Assembly (NCBI RefSeq): GCF_942548115.1
Contig: NZ_OW824151.1
Span: forward strand, 3,100,001-3,164,000
Source of the DNA: Aeromicrobium sp. Leaf245
Lineage (GTDB): Bacteria; Actinomycetota; Actinomycetes; Propionibacteriales; Nocardioidaceae
DNA length: 64,000 bases
Reading direction: 5' to 3'
The translations under genes were made by a program, and so were the position numbers. Below, piece after piece: positions 43,467-51,986 of the stretch; the first letter of the stretch is position 1; each line of letters starts with the position of its first letter. A model generated the notes under the pieces. That model did no database searches. It worked only from the letters and a program-made list of their open reading frames with translations, and was not told the origin of the DNA.

Positions 43467-43981
43467 GACGTGCTCCAGTCGCCGCTGCGGCCGCCGGACT
43501 TGGCCACGACCTCGACGTCGGTGATGCGCGCGTGCTTGTCGACGGCCTTCACCATGTCGACGACCGTGAGGGCCGCGACCGTGACGGCGGTCAGCGCCTC
43601 CATCTCCACGCCCGTGCGATCGGTCGTGCGCACGCTGGCACTGATCTCGACGGCGTCGTCGACGACGGTGAGGGACACGTCGACGCCGCTGATGGCCAAC
43701 GGGTGGCAGAGCGGCACGAGGTCGGGGGTCCGCTTGGCCGCCATGATCCCCGCGACCCGCGCGACGCCGAGCGCGTCACCCTTCGGCACGCCCTCCCCGC
43801 GCAGCAGCGCCACGACCTCGGACGAGACCTCGACGCGACCCTCCGCGGTCGCGGTGCGCCGCGTGACGTCCTTGTCACCGACGTCGACCATGCGAGCGGC
43901 GCCCGTCTCGTCGACGTGCGTCAGGCTCTGCCGGCTCTCCGCCCGCGGCCCGGAACTCCCGTCGGGGTCAACCGCGCCCAC
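43463..43981 (-). CDS. moaC: Cyclic pyranopterin monophosphate synthase
   Basis: Second step of molybdenum-cofactor synthesis. 172 residues from GTG at 43981; family members usually start nearer LTHVDETGAARMVDVGDKDV, so the first 20 residues are uncertain. Motifs: KRTPDLVPLCHPLAISGVDV, VRTTDRTGVEMEALTAVTVA and DMVKAVDKHARI, with the catalytic Lys-Asp-Lys group. One base after the moeA stop. Confidence 0.95.
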   Translation of the reverse strand: MGAVDPDGSSGPRAESRQSLTHVDETGAARMVDVGDKDVTRRTATAEGRVEVSSEVVALLRGEGVPKGDALGVARVAGIMAAKRTPDLVPLCHPLAISGVDVSLTVVDDAVEISASVRTTDRTGVEMEALTAVTVAALTVVDMVKAVDKHARITDVEVVAKSGGRSGDWSTS

Positions 43982-43982
43982 G

Positions 43983-45305
43983 TCAGAAGGGCCTGTCGAG
44001 CACGAGGGTGCGCACGGTGTCGCCGAGGTTGAGCGCCGTCTCGTCCTCCCCCACCACGATGAGCGCGTTCGCGTGCGCCAGCGACCCGAGCAGGTGCGAC
44101 CCGTGGCCGCCGAGCGGCGTCACCTTCGCCCCGCGGTGCGTGACCTCGAAGACGCCACGCACGTACTGGCGCCGACCCGGGGACGACACCACGTCCTGCG
44201 TGAGGACCGCGTGCACCATGGGCCGCCGGTACGGCGTGAGGCCCATGAGGCGGCGGATCGCGGGCAGCACGAACACCTCGAACGACACGTAGGCCGAGAC
44301 GGGGTTGCCGGGCAGCGTGATGATCGGCGTCTGCTCGTCGAAGATCGTGCCGAAGCCCTGCGGCTTGCCGGGCTGCATCGCGACCTTGGGGAACGAGACG
44401 GTGCCGAGCGCCGAGAGCGTCTCCTTGACGACGTCCTTCTCGCCCTCGCTGATGCCACCGCTCGTGACCACGAGGTCGGCGCGCACCAGCTGGTCCGAGA
44501 GCGTGCGACGGAACGTGCGGGGGTCGTCGCCCACGGCGCCGACGCGGTAGGCGATCGCGCCGGCCGCGCGCACCGCCGCGGCCAGCATGTAGCTGTTGCC
44601 GTCGAAGATCGAGTCGTAGTCGAGGTGGGCGCCCGGCTCACGCAGCTCGTTGCCCGTGGACAGCACCACCACCCGGGGCCGGGGGCGTGCGGCCACACGA
44701 CCGAGACCCAGCGACGCCAGGAGCCCGGCCTCGCGCGGACCGACCACGGTGCCGGCCGGCAGCACGAGGTCGCCCTCGCGCACGTCGTCGCCGGCACGAC
44801 GCACGTTGGCGCCGACGCGGGGGGCCGACGTGAACCGCACGCGGGCGTTCCCGCGGTCGGTGTCCTCGAACGGGACCACGGTGTCGGCGCCCCGCGGCAC
44901 CGGGGCGCCCGTCATGATCTTGACCGCGGTGCCCGGGGAGATGGCGAACGGACGAGAGGTCCCGGCGTGGATGTCCCCCACCACGGGGAGCTCGACCGGC
45001 TGGGCCGTGCTGGCCTCGGCGAGGTCCTCGGCACGCAGGGCGTAGCCGTCCATCGCGGAGTTGTCGAAGCGCGGCAAGGAGATCGGGGCGCGCACGTCGG
45101 CATGCAGCGGCAGGCCGAGCGACTCGACCACCGGCTGGTCGTACGGCTCGAGCGGTCCGATGCCGCGCAGGATCTGCTCGAGGTGGTCCTCGACCGTCAG
45201 GAACCCGTCGGGCACGCTCTGCGGACGCACCCGAGGGCGGGGTCCACGGACGGGAGCGGCGTCACCGGTCTGCTGACCGGTCTCGTTCCCCACGTCGGAC
45301 GACAT
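43983..45305 (-). CDS. moeA: MoeA-family molybdotransferase / gephyrin-like protein Glp
   Basis: 440 residues. LPRFDNSAMDGYALRAEDLA, VKIMTGAPVPRGADTVVPFE, VVVLSTGNELREPG, LVVTSGGISEGEKDVVKETL and ITLPGNPVSAYVSFEVFVLP are the gephyrin/MoeA core. In actinomycetes the MoeA paralogue encoded near sepX/glpR is Glp, which also binds FtsZ and the GlpR receptor. The presence of moaC and mog leaves a cofactor role open, so it may do either or both. Starts ATG at 45305, five bases after the uridylyltransferase stop. Confidence 0.93.
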   Translation of the reverse strand: MSSDVGNETGQQTGDAAPVRGPRPRVRPQSVPDGFLTVEDHLEQILRGIGPLEPYDQPVVESLGLPLHADVRAPISLPRFDNSAMDGYALRAEDLAEASTAQPVELPVVGDIHAGTSRPFAISPGTAVKIMTGAPVPRGADTVVPFEDTDRGNARVRFTSAPRVGANVRRAGDDVREGDLVLPAGTVVGPREAGLLASLGLGRVAARPRPRVVVLSTGNELREPGAHLDYDSIFDGNSYMLAAAVRAAGAIAYRVGAVGDDPRTFRRTLSDQLVRADLVVTSGGISEGEKDVVKETLSALGTVSFPKVAMQPGKPQGFGTIFDEQTPIITLPGNPVSAYVSFEVFVLPAIRRLMGLTPYRRPMVHAVLTQDVVSSPGRRQYVRGVFEVTHRGAKVTPLGGHGSHLLGSLAHANALIVVGEDETALNLGDTVRTLVLDRPF

Positions 45306-45310
45306 GCGCG

Positions 45311-46681
45311 TCAGCCTAACCGGGTGCCCGCCGGAACGCTGCGGGCCGTGCCGTCGTCGTCGAGCCGGGCGTCACCGACCACGACCACGTCGCGCTCGAA
45401 CCGCCAGTCGCCGCGCACCGTCAACGACGACGCTCCCGACAGCGACGGGACGTGCGGCACCCGGGCGTCGAAGTCGGCGATCGTCGTGAAGAACCGGCGG
45501 TCGAGGTCCACGAGCGGGCGCGGGTCGACCGTGGCCCGGAGGCGCGCGTCGTCGCCGAGGCCGTACACGTCCGAGCGCAGCAGCATGAGGTCGTTGGTGG
45601 TCTTGACCGGCAGGAAGCGCGACCGGTCGACCTCGATGGCCGTGGCCCCGTCGAAGACCTCCACGGCTGCGCCCATCGCCGACTCGATCTGCACCACCTT
45701 CGGCGAGGTGGGGTCGGTGGGGTCGACGGTCTTCTCGTTGCGGATCAGCGGCAGCCCCAGCACGCCGTTGCTCGAGCGGAGCGTCTCGAGCAGGCGCGGC
45801 AGGTCGAACCAGAGGTTGTTGGTGTGGAAGAACGGGTGCACCGTCAGGTCGGCGGCCCTCTCGGCGTCCTCGTCGGCCGTCTGCGCCGTCTCGCGCAGCA
45901 CCAGCCGGCCGTCGGACCGGCGGACCACGAGGTGGCCGCCCTTGACGTCGGCCGGGGTGCGCCGGCACACCTCGGCCGCGTACGGAGCGCCGGCGGAGGC
46001 GAACCACGCCATCATCGCCGGGTCGGGCGCGGCGCCGAGGTTGTCGGCGTTGGAGACCGTGGCGTAGCGGTACCCGGCATCGACCAGACGCTCCAGGACA
46101 CCGGAGACCAGCAGCGCCGTGTACAGGTCGCCGTGCCCGGGCGGGCACCACTCGAGCGAGGGGTCCGCGTCCCAGGTGACCGGGGTGAGGTCGTCGGCGC
46201 GCAGCTTGGGCTCACGGTTCTGCAGGAAGTCCAGCGGCAGCCCGTCGACCTCCAGCCCCTCGTGGGCGGCGAGCGCCGCGAGGGAGTCGTCACGGGTCCG
46301 GAAGCTGTGCATGAACAGCAGCGGGAGGGACACGTCGTGGTCGCGCCGCACCTGCTGGACCTGCCGGGCGATGACGTCGAGGAACGTGAGGTCGGCCCGC
46401 ACGGGCAGCAGCGTCTTGGCACGGTCCATGCCCATCGACGTGCCGAGCCCGCCGTTGAGCTTGATGACCGCCGTGACGGCGGCGGCGTCGCGCTGGGCCT
46501 GCGGGTCGGACTCGACGTCGGCGGCGCGGTCGACGTCGACGAGCGGCTCGACGTCGGCTTCGCGCACGAGCCCCGTCGCCCCTCCCTCGAGCTGGCGGTA
46601 GAAGTCGCTGAAGACCTCGATCGCCGGTGCGGCCACGTCGGCCCGTTCCATCTTCGTGCGCGCCAGCTCCAGTCCGTCCAC
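45311..46681 (-). CDS. UTP-glucose-1-phosphate uridylyltransferase, eukaryotic-type UDPGP family
   Basis: 456 residues. The nucleotide loop is AVIKLNGGLGTSMGMDRAKT with the LNGGLGTSMG signature of the UGP2/UDPGP family, not the GxGTRxxP loop of bacterial GalU. Also LLFMHSFRTRDDSL, EWCPPGHGDLYTALLVSGVL, VSNADNLGA, FFHTNNLWFDL and FLPVKTTNDLMLLRSDVY. Makes UDP-glucose for wall polymers or trehalose. The position equals that of galU in mycobacteria, so it seems to replace it. Divergent from the formyl-THF cyclo-ligase gene. Confidence 0.92.
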   Translation of the reverse strand: MDGLELARTKMERADVAAPAIEVFSDFYRQLEGGATGLVREADVEPLVDVDRAADVESDPQAQRDAAAVTAVIKLNGGLGTSMGMDRAKTLLPVRADLTFLDVIARQVQQVRRDHDVSLPLLFMHSFRTRDDSLAALAAHEGLEVDGLPLDFLQNREPKLRADDLTPVTWDADPSLEWCPPGHGDLYTALLVSGVLERLVDAGYRYATVSNADNLGAAPDPAMMAWFASAGAPYAAEVCRRTPADVKGGHLVVRRSDGRLVLRETAQTADEDAERAADLTVHPFFHTNNLWFDLPRLLETLRSSNGVLGLPLIRNEKTVDPTDPTSPKVVQIESAMGAAVEVFDGATAIEVDRSRFLPVKTTNDLMLLRSDVYGLGDDARLRATVDPRPLVDLDRRFFTTIADFDARVPHVPSLSGASSLTVRGDWRFERDVVVVGDARLDDDGTARSVPAGTRLG

Positions 46682-46698
46682 CCGCCTAGGCTAGTCAC

Positions 46699-47289
46699 AT
46701 GGACCGGTCGATCGCAGAGGCGAAGCATGCCGCGCGCCGCCCGTTGCTGGAGTCGCGCCGTCGTCGGACCCCCGACCAGCGGGCGGTCGTCGCGGAAGCG
46801 CTCGCCGCGCACCTGCTGGCGCTGCCGTCGATCGCCCGCGCCGGCCGCGTGGCGGCCTACCGCTCCATGGCCGACGAGCCCGGGACCGCGGTCCTCCTCG
46901 ACGGGCTCGTCGCACGCGGGATCACCGTCCTGCTGCCCGTCACCCACGACGACGGGACGCTCGCCTGGGTCGAGCACGACCCGACGGCGGCCACCCGCAG
47001 GTCACGGCTCGGGGTCGACGAGCCGGTGGGCCCTGCCGTCGGCGAAGCGGCGCTCGACGGGGTCGACGTGGTCGTCCTCCCGGCCCTCGCCGCCGACCAC
47101 CACGGACGTCGTCTGGGGCGCGGCGCCGGGTACTACGACCGCGCGCTCGCGTCGCTGTCCGGGACGCGGCGCCCCCTCCTGGTCGCGCTCGTGCACGCCG
47201 ACGAGCTGGTGCCGGAGGTGCCGCACGAGGACCACGACGTGCCGGTCGACGTGGTCGTCACCGAGAACGGGGTCTTCCGGGTCCCGTGA
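46699..47289 (+). CDS. 5-formyltetrahydrofolate cyclo-ligase
   Basis: 196 residues. Turns 5-formyl-THF into 5,10-methenyl-THF with ATP. AKHAARRPLLESRRRR at the N-terminus, VAAYRSMADEPGT, VVVLPALAADHHGRRLGRGA and GYYDRAL, the GRGxGYYDR ATP/folate motif, at about 140-150. Starts 17 bases from the divergent uridylyltransferase. Confidence 0.95.
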   Translation: MDRSIAEAKHAARRPLLESRRRRTPDQRAVVAEALAAHLLALPSIARAGRVAAYRSMADEPGTAVLLDGLVARGITVLLPVTHDDGTLAWVEHDPTAATRRSRLGVDEPVGPAVGEAALDGVDVVVLPALAADHHGRRLGRGAGYYDRALASLSGTRRPLLVALVHADELVPEVPHEDHDVPVDVVVTENGVFRVP

Positions 47290-47341
47290 CGCCCGAGCCC
47301 GAGCCCAGACACCGAGCAGCGCGAACTGAGCAGGACTCGGC

Positions 47342-47755
47342 TCAGAGCACGGCCTGCCCGATCGGTCCCGGGTTGTGCGCGACCTCCCAGCGGAAGCCGG
47401 CGGGATCGGCGAAGTAGCCCGAGTACCCGCCCCACTCGCGGTGCTCCCCCGCCGCCACGTGCACGGCACCGGCCTCGCGGGCGGCCGCCAGCACGGCGTC
47501 GACCTCCTCGGGCGTGCCGACGTTGTGCGCCAGCGTGATCGGTGCGACGCCCTCGCCGCGGCGGATCGGGCCGACCTCGGCCTCGAAGCCGGCCTCGGAC
47601 CACAGCGACAGCACGACCTTGTCGGCCACGCGGATCATGATCACCTCGTCGTCCGCCTCCAGCTCGACGGGCCAGCCGAGGCCGTCGACGTAGAAGCGGC
47701 GCACCGCGTCGAGGTCGGGCACGGCCAGGGTCACGAAGCTGAGACGGGGATCCAC
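47342..47755 (-). CDS. VOC-superfamily (glyoxalase/bleomycin-resistance-like) protein
   Basis: 137 residues, one vicinal-oxygen-chelate domain of two beta-alpha-beta-beta-beta modules: LSFVTLAVPDLDAVRRFYVD, GLGWPVELEADDEVIMIRV, then WGGYSGYFADPAGFRWEVAH. GTG start three bases after the CBS protein stop. Ligand unknown. Confidence 0.9.
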   Translation of the reverse strand: MDPRLSFVTLAVPDLDAVRRFYVDGLGWPVELEADDEVIMIRVADKVVLSLWSEAGFEAEVGPIRRGEGVAPITLAHNVGTPEEVDAVLAAAREAGAVHVAAGEHREWGGYSGYFADPAGFRWEVAHNPGPIGQAVL

Positions 47756-47758
47756 GGG

Positions 47759-48802
47759 TCAGACCTCGAGGCGCTCGGCATCGCGGATCTCGCCGACGAG
47801 CTCCTCCAGCACGTCCTCGAGCATGATCACGCCCAGCACGGCGCCCGACTCGTCGGCCACCCGTGCCATGTGCGAGCCCTTGGCCTGCATCACGCGCAGC
47901 GCCTCGTAGAGCCCCGACCCCACGCCCACCGTGGACAGCGGTCGCAGCCACTTGTCGGCGATCGGCTCGTTCCGGGCGGTCTCGTCGGTCTCCAGCACGT
48001 CCTTGATGTGCAGGTACCCGGTGAGGTCGCCGCCGGCGTCGGTGACCGGGAAGCGGGAGAAGCCGGTGCTCGCGCACGCCTGCTCGACGTCGACCGGGGT
48101 GGCGGACGGCGCGATGGTCATGAGGCTCTCGCGCGGCAGCAGCACCTGGTCGACCCGACCGTCGTGGAACTCCAGCGCGCCCTGCACGAGGCCGTACTCG
48201 TCGTCGTCGAGCAGCCCCTCGCGACGGGACTCCTCGACGAGCCCGGCCACCTCGTCGTGGGTGTAGGTGGACGCCACCTCGTCGACCGGCTGCACGCCGA
48301 GCAGGCGGACCGAGAGGTTCGCGATGCCGTTGAGCGAGACGACCAGCGGCTTGAGGATCGCGATGACCACCAGCATGAACGGACCGAGCACGAGCGAGGC
48401 GCGGTCGGGCTTCACGAGCGCGAGGTTCTTGGGCACCATCTCGCCGAAGACGACGTGCAGGAAGACGATGATCGACAGCGCGATGACGAACGAGATGGGG
48501 TGCACCAGGCCGTCGGGGACGTTCGCGGCCTCGAACGCCGGCTCCATCAGGTGGGCGAGCGCCGGCTCGCTGATGGCGCCGAGCCCGAGCGAGCAGATGG
48601 TGATGCCCAGCTGGGCGGCCGCCATGGCGAGCGTGACGTTCTCCATGGCCTTCAGGGCGAGCTTGGCGCTGCGCGAGCCGGCCTGGGCCAACGGCTCCAG
48701 CTGGGTGCGCCGCACCGAGATGAGGGCGAACTCCGCCGCCACGAACAGGGCGTTGAGCGCCAGCAGCACGACGGTCAGGCCGATGCCGAACCAGTCACCC
48801 AT
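47759..48802 (-). CDS. CNNM-type transmembrane protein with CBS pair
   Basis: 347 residues. DUF21/CNNM membrane domain (about 1-170: LTVVLLALNALFVAAEFALI, AAQLGITICSLGLGAISEPA, VVFGEMVPKNLALVKPDRAS), then a CBS pair (about 205-330: LLPRESLMTIAPSATPVDVE, GYLHIKDVLETDE, VLGVIMLEDVLEELVGEIRD). It lacks the C-terminal CorC_HlyC domain of its neighbour. Related proteins extrude or sense Mg/Co ions. The ATG overlaps the upstream gene by eight bases. Confidence 0.93.
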   Translation of the reverse strand: MGDWFGIGLTVVLLALNALFVAAEFALISVRRTQLEPLAQAGSRSAKLALKAMENVTLAMAAAQLGITICSLGLGAISEPALAHLMEPAFEAANVPDGLVHPISFVIALSIIVFLHVVFGEMVPKNLALVKPDRASLVLGPFMLVVIAILKPLVVSLNGIANLSVRLLGVQPVDEVASTYTHDEVAGLVEESRREGLLDDDEYGLVQGALEFHDGRVDQVLLPRESLMTIAPSATPVDVEQACASTGFSRFPVTDAGGDLTGYLHIKDVLETDETARNEPIADKWLRPLSTVGVGSGLYEALRVMQAKGSHMARVADESGAVLGVIMLEDVLEELVGEIRDAERLEV

Positions 48803-50162
48803 GGTCGGCCTCCTCGCCGTCGGCGGGCCCCTCGATCGTCAACGTGACCCGGTCGATGCGGCGCCCGTCCATCCGGTCGATGGTGAGCGAGACGGGCAGC
48901 GGCTCCGGGTCGTCCTCGTCGTCGGGCGTGGGGTCGACCTCGAGCCGGACCACGTCGCCCCGGACGCCGAGCCGGCCGAGCTCGGCGTGCATGAGGCCGG
49001 CGACGGTCTCGTAGTCCTCGCTCTCGGGGAGCGCCACGCCGGTCTGCTCGAGCACCTCGTCGGGCCGCAGCAGGCCCGACAGGGACCACGTGCCGTCCTG
49101 GCGGTGGCGGCTGGGCGACGACAGCCGGTCGTGCTCGTCGAGCACCTCGCCGACGATCTCCTCGACCAGGTCCTCCAGCGTGACGATGCCGTCGGTGCCG
49201 CCGAACTCGTCGACGACGACCGCCATCTGCATGCCCTGCTCCCGCAGGAGCACCAGGAGCGGGTCGAGCTCGAGGCTGTCGGGGACGGTCGTGACGGGGC
49301 CGGCGAGGTCGGACAGACGCACGCTCCTGCGGCGGTCGGGGTCGACGCCCACCGCCTGCTTCACGTGGACGATCCCGATCACGTCGTCGGGCGAGCGCCC
49401 CGTGACGGGGAAGCGGGAGTGACCCGTCTGCCGGGCGGCCTCGATCACGTCGAGGGCGGTGTCGCGCGCCTCCAGGAAGTGCACCCGGACGCGTGGGGTG
49501 CGCACGTCGGCGGCGGTGCGGTCGCCGAAGGCGATGCTGCGCGCCACCAGGTCGGCGGTCTCGTCGTCGATCGCACCCTCGCGCGCCGACCGGAGCACGA
49601 GCGAGCGCAGCTCGAGCGGCGAGCGGGCCGACCTCAGCTCCTCCTGCGGCTCGACGCCGAGCGCACGGAGCGTGCGGTTGGCGGTGCCGTTGAGGAACCG
49701 GATGGGCCAGGCCATGACCGTGGTGAACAGCCGCTGCGGCAGCTGGGTCACGGCCGCGGTGCGCTGCGGGAGCGCGAGCGCCAGGTTCTTGGGGATCAGC
49801 TCGCCCACGAGCATCGTCACGACGGTGCTGACGAACAGGGCGATCGCGTACGAGACCGCGCTCTGGGCCCCACCGGTGACGCCGAGGTCCTCCAGCGGCC
49901 CCCGGACGAGCCGACCGATCGCGGGCTCGGCGAGGAAGCCGATCGCGAGGTTCGTGATCGTGATGCCCAGCTGTGCGCTGCTCAGCTGGGTCGAGAGCGA
50001 ACGCAGCGCCTTGAGGGTGCCGACCGCTCCGGCGTCGCCCTGCTCCGCGTCGCGCTCGACCGTGGCCCGGTCGACGGTGACGAACGAGAACTCCGCGGCC
50101 ACGAACACGCCGCAGGCGAGCATCAGCAGGAACGAGAGGCCCAGCAGCAGAAGCTCGGTCAT
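48795..50162 (-). CDS. CNNM/hemolysin-C-type protein with CBS pair and CorC_HlyC domain
   Basis: 455 residues. CNNM domain (about 1-190: SFLLMLACGVFVAAEFSFVT, SAQLGITITNLAIGFLAEPA, VGELIPKNLALALPQRTAAV), CBS pair (about 215-335: GHSRFPVTGRSPDDVIGIVH, VVVDEFGGTDGIVTLEDLVE) and a C-terminal CorC_HlyC domain (about 350-450). ATG at 50162 starts MTELLLLGLSF; the frame extends upstream without homology. Likely forms a unit with the next protein in ion homeostasis. Confidence 0.93.
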   Translation of the reverse strand: MTELLLLGLSFLLMLACGVFVAAEFSFVTVDRATVERDAEQGDAGAVGTLKALRSLSTQLSSAQLGITITNLAIGFLAEPAIGRLVRGPLEDLGVTGGAQSAVSYAIALFVSTVVTMLVGELIPKNLALALPQRTAAVTQLPQRLFTTVMAWPIRFLNGTANRTLRALGVEPQEELRSARSPLELRSLVLRSAREGAIDDETADLVARSIAFGDRTAADVRTPRVRVHFLEARDTALDVIEAARQTGHSRFPVTGRSPDDVIGIVHVKQAVGVDPDRRRSVRLSDLAGPVTTVPDSLELDPLLVLLREQGMQMAVVVDEFGGTDGIVTLEDLVEEIVGEVLDEHDRLSSPSRHRQDGTWSLSGLLRPDEVLEQTGVALPESEDYETVAGLMHAELGRLGVRGDVVRLEVDPTPDDEDDPEPLPVSLTIDRMDGRRIDRVTLTIEGPADGEEADHG

Positions 50163-50280
50163 GCGGTCATTCCGGCTGAGTCGGGGTCGGTCACGATGCA
50201 CTGAACTGTACCCTTTGCCCGTCAGGAGTTCCTGCCGGCTCAGCACCTGAGCGCCGGCATGACGTCAGGAGAGAAGACCC

Positions 50281-50592
50281 GTGCCGACCTACCAGTACCA
50301 GTGCACCGACTGCGGTGAAGCGCTCGAGGTGCACCAGTCGTTCACCGACGACGCGCTGACCGAGTGCCCTGCCTGCCAGGGCCGGCTCCGCAAGGTGTTC
50401 AACGCGGTGGGCGTGGTGTTCAAGGGCTCCGGGTTCTACCGCAACGACAGCCGTGGGACGACGACCTCGTCGGACTCCTCGAGCTCCTCGAGCACGCCGG
50501 CGAGCAAGGACTCCGGCGGCGCCAAGGAGAAGACCTCGACCAGCAGTGCGACGTCGAGCAGCTCGACGTCCTCCGGAGGCTCTGCCTCCTGA
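50281..50592 (+). CDS. FmdB-type zinc ribbon protein with Ser/Thr-rich tail
   Basis: 103 residues. PTYQYQCTDCGEALEVHQSF and TECPACQGRLRKVFNAVGVV give the FmdB CxxC...CxxC zinc ribbon in the first 45 residues. The second half is almost only Ser, Thr, Gly and Lys. GTG start behind AGGAGAGAAG. Function of the family is unclear; regulatory roles have been suggested. Confidence 0.93.
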   Translation: MPTYQYQCTDCGEALEVHQSFTDDALTECPACQGRLRKVFNAVGVVFKGSGFYRNDSRGTTTSSDSSSSSSTPASKDSGGAKEKTSTSSATSSSSTSSGGSAS

Positions 50593-50693
50593 CCCCGGCT
50601 CCCCGTGCTGCTTCGTGGTCCGCACCACGTGAGCCGCGCCGGGGCTGTGGACGACCGGTGGAGCGCAGACCGCCCACTTCCTAGCCTGCACGG

Positions 50694-51302
50694 ATGGACC
50701 GACTCCGCTCCGCCGTGCTCGACCACCGCCGACTCCTGGCCGCGGTGTGCACCGGCCTGGCCGTGCTCCTCACGGTGGTCGCGGTCCGCCAGCCCGGCGA
50801 CACGGTCACGGTCGCCGTGGCGGCGGCCGACCTGCCCAGCGGGCACGCCCTGACCGACGCCGACGTCACCGTGGCCCGGCTCCCCCGCACCGCGGCTCCC
50901 ACCCGCGTCCTCACCGACGTCGAGACGCTCCTGGGGCGACGCGTCGGAGGCCCCATGCGCGCCGGCGAGGTGTTCACCGACGCCCGGGTGCTCTCGGCCG
51001 GCACCACCGACCAGCTGCCCGAGGGCCACGTGGTGACCACGCTCCGCCTCGCCGACGCAGCGGCCACCCAGGGGCTGCGGGTCGGCGACCGGGTCGACGT
51101 CGTGGCCGTGGCCGCGCGCGACGACGGACCGAGGGCCACGGTCGTCGCGACGTCCGCGCAGGTCGCTGCCGTGCCCGCGCCGGACGGCGCCGAGGAGGCC
51201 ACGCTCGCCGTCCAGACGCCACGCGAGACCGCCCTGGCCCTCGCCCGTGCCGGTCTCGAGGCGCAGCTCAGCGTCGTGACGGTCTCCCCCGGCACCGCCT
51301 GA
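50694..51302 (+). CDS. Stand-alone SAF-domain (CpaB/RcpC-like) membrane-anchored protein
   Basis: 202 residues. One membrane helix at about 14-31 (LLAAVCTGLAVLLTVVAVRQ), then a SAF domain: VTVAVAAADLPSGHALTDAD, RRVGGPMRAGEVFTDARVL and GLRVGDRVDVVAVAARDD. It resembles the CpaB encoded in the tad locus, but is 19 kb away with no pilus gene nearby. Follows fmdB and precedes mscL. Confidence 0.88.
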   Translation: MDRLRSAVLDHRRLLAAVCTGLAVLLTVVAVRQPGDTVTVAVAAADLPSGHALTDADVTVARLPRTAAPTRVLTDVETLLGRRVGGPMRAGEVFTDARVLSAGTTDQLPEGHVVTTLRLADAAATQGLRVGDRVDVVAVAARDDGPRATVVATSAQVAAVPAPDGAEEATLAVQTPRETALALARAGLEAQLSVVTVSPGTA

Positions 51303-51387
51303 GGAACCCACGGCGACGGTGCTCGGAGCCGCGCATCCCGTGCCCTACGCTCGAGGACGACTCTTCCAACCGTCCTAGGGGGACACC

Positions 51388-51771
51388 ATGATCCAGGGAT
51401 TCAAGGACTTTCTGCTGCGCGGCAACATCGTCGACCTCGCCGTGGCGGTGGTCATCGGCACGGCGTTCACCGCACTCGTCAGCGCCTTCACCAGCTCGTT
51501 CATCAACCCGCTGATCGGGCTGGTCAGCGGCGGTGGCACGGCGGGCGGCAGCTTCGAGGTGAACGGTCAGGTGTTCACCTACGGGGCGTTCATCACCGCC
51601 ATCATCACCTTCGTGCTCACCGCGGCGGTCGTCTACTTCGTCGTCGTCGTGCCCATGAAGGCGGTCAACGAGCGTCTCTCGCGTGGCAAGGAGCCCGAGC
51701 CCGAGGGCGTCAGCGAGGACATCCAGCTCCTCCGCGAGATCCGCGACTCGCTGCAGCGTCCGATCGGCTGA
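51388..51771 (+). CDS. mscL: Large-conductance mechanosensitive channel
   Basis: 127 residues, normal length. N-terminal amphipathic helix MIQGFKDFLLRGNIVDLAVA, first membrane helix (AVVIGTAFTALVSAFTSSFI), periplasmic loop, second helix (FITAIITFVLTAAVVYFVVV) and a charged C-terminal bundle. Opens under hypo-osmotic stress. ATG follows an AGGGGG. Confidence 0.97.
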   Translation: MIQGFKDFLLRGNIVDLAVAVVIGTAFTALVSAFTSSFINPLIGLVSGGGTAGGSFEVNGQVFTYGAFITAIITFVLTAAVVYFVVVVPMKAVNERLSRGKEPEPEGVSEDIQLLREIRDSLQRPIG

Positions 51772-51779
51772 CCTCTGGT

Positions 51780-51986
51780 CTAGCCGCCGTGATGGGGCGG
51801 GACGTCCCGCATCAGCTCGTCGTCACGACGAGACGGTGCGGGCGTCCCGCCCTTCGTGCGCGGCGGTGGCGACACGTCGTCGTCGCGCTCGTCGCGCGTG
51901 GTGTCGGGCAGCAGGTCCCCGAGCAGCAGCGCGGCCCGGCGCCGGCGCTCCTGCTCCGCGCGCCGCGCCTCGTCGTCAGCCGACAC
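51780..51986 (-). CDS. Small charged protein, 68 residues, downstream of epimerase
   Basis: GTG at 51986 overlaps the epimerase stop by 11 bases. The product starts VSADDEARRAEQERRRRAAL, with an Arg-rich helix, and ends in a Pro/Arg-rich part with PPPRTKGGTPAPSRRDDELM. No known domain. The overlap with a co-directional gene supports coding, but composition alone would not. Confidence 0.45.
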   Translation of the reverse strand: MSADDEARRAEQERRRRAALLLGDLLPDTTRDERDDDVSPPPRTKGGTPAPSRRDDELMRDVPPHHGG

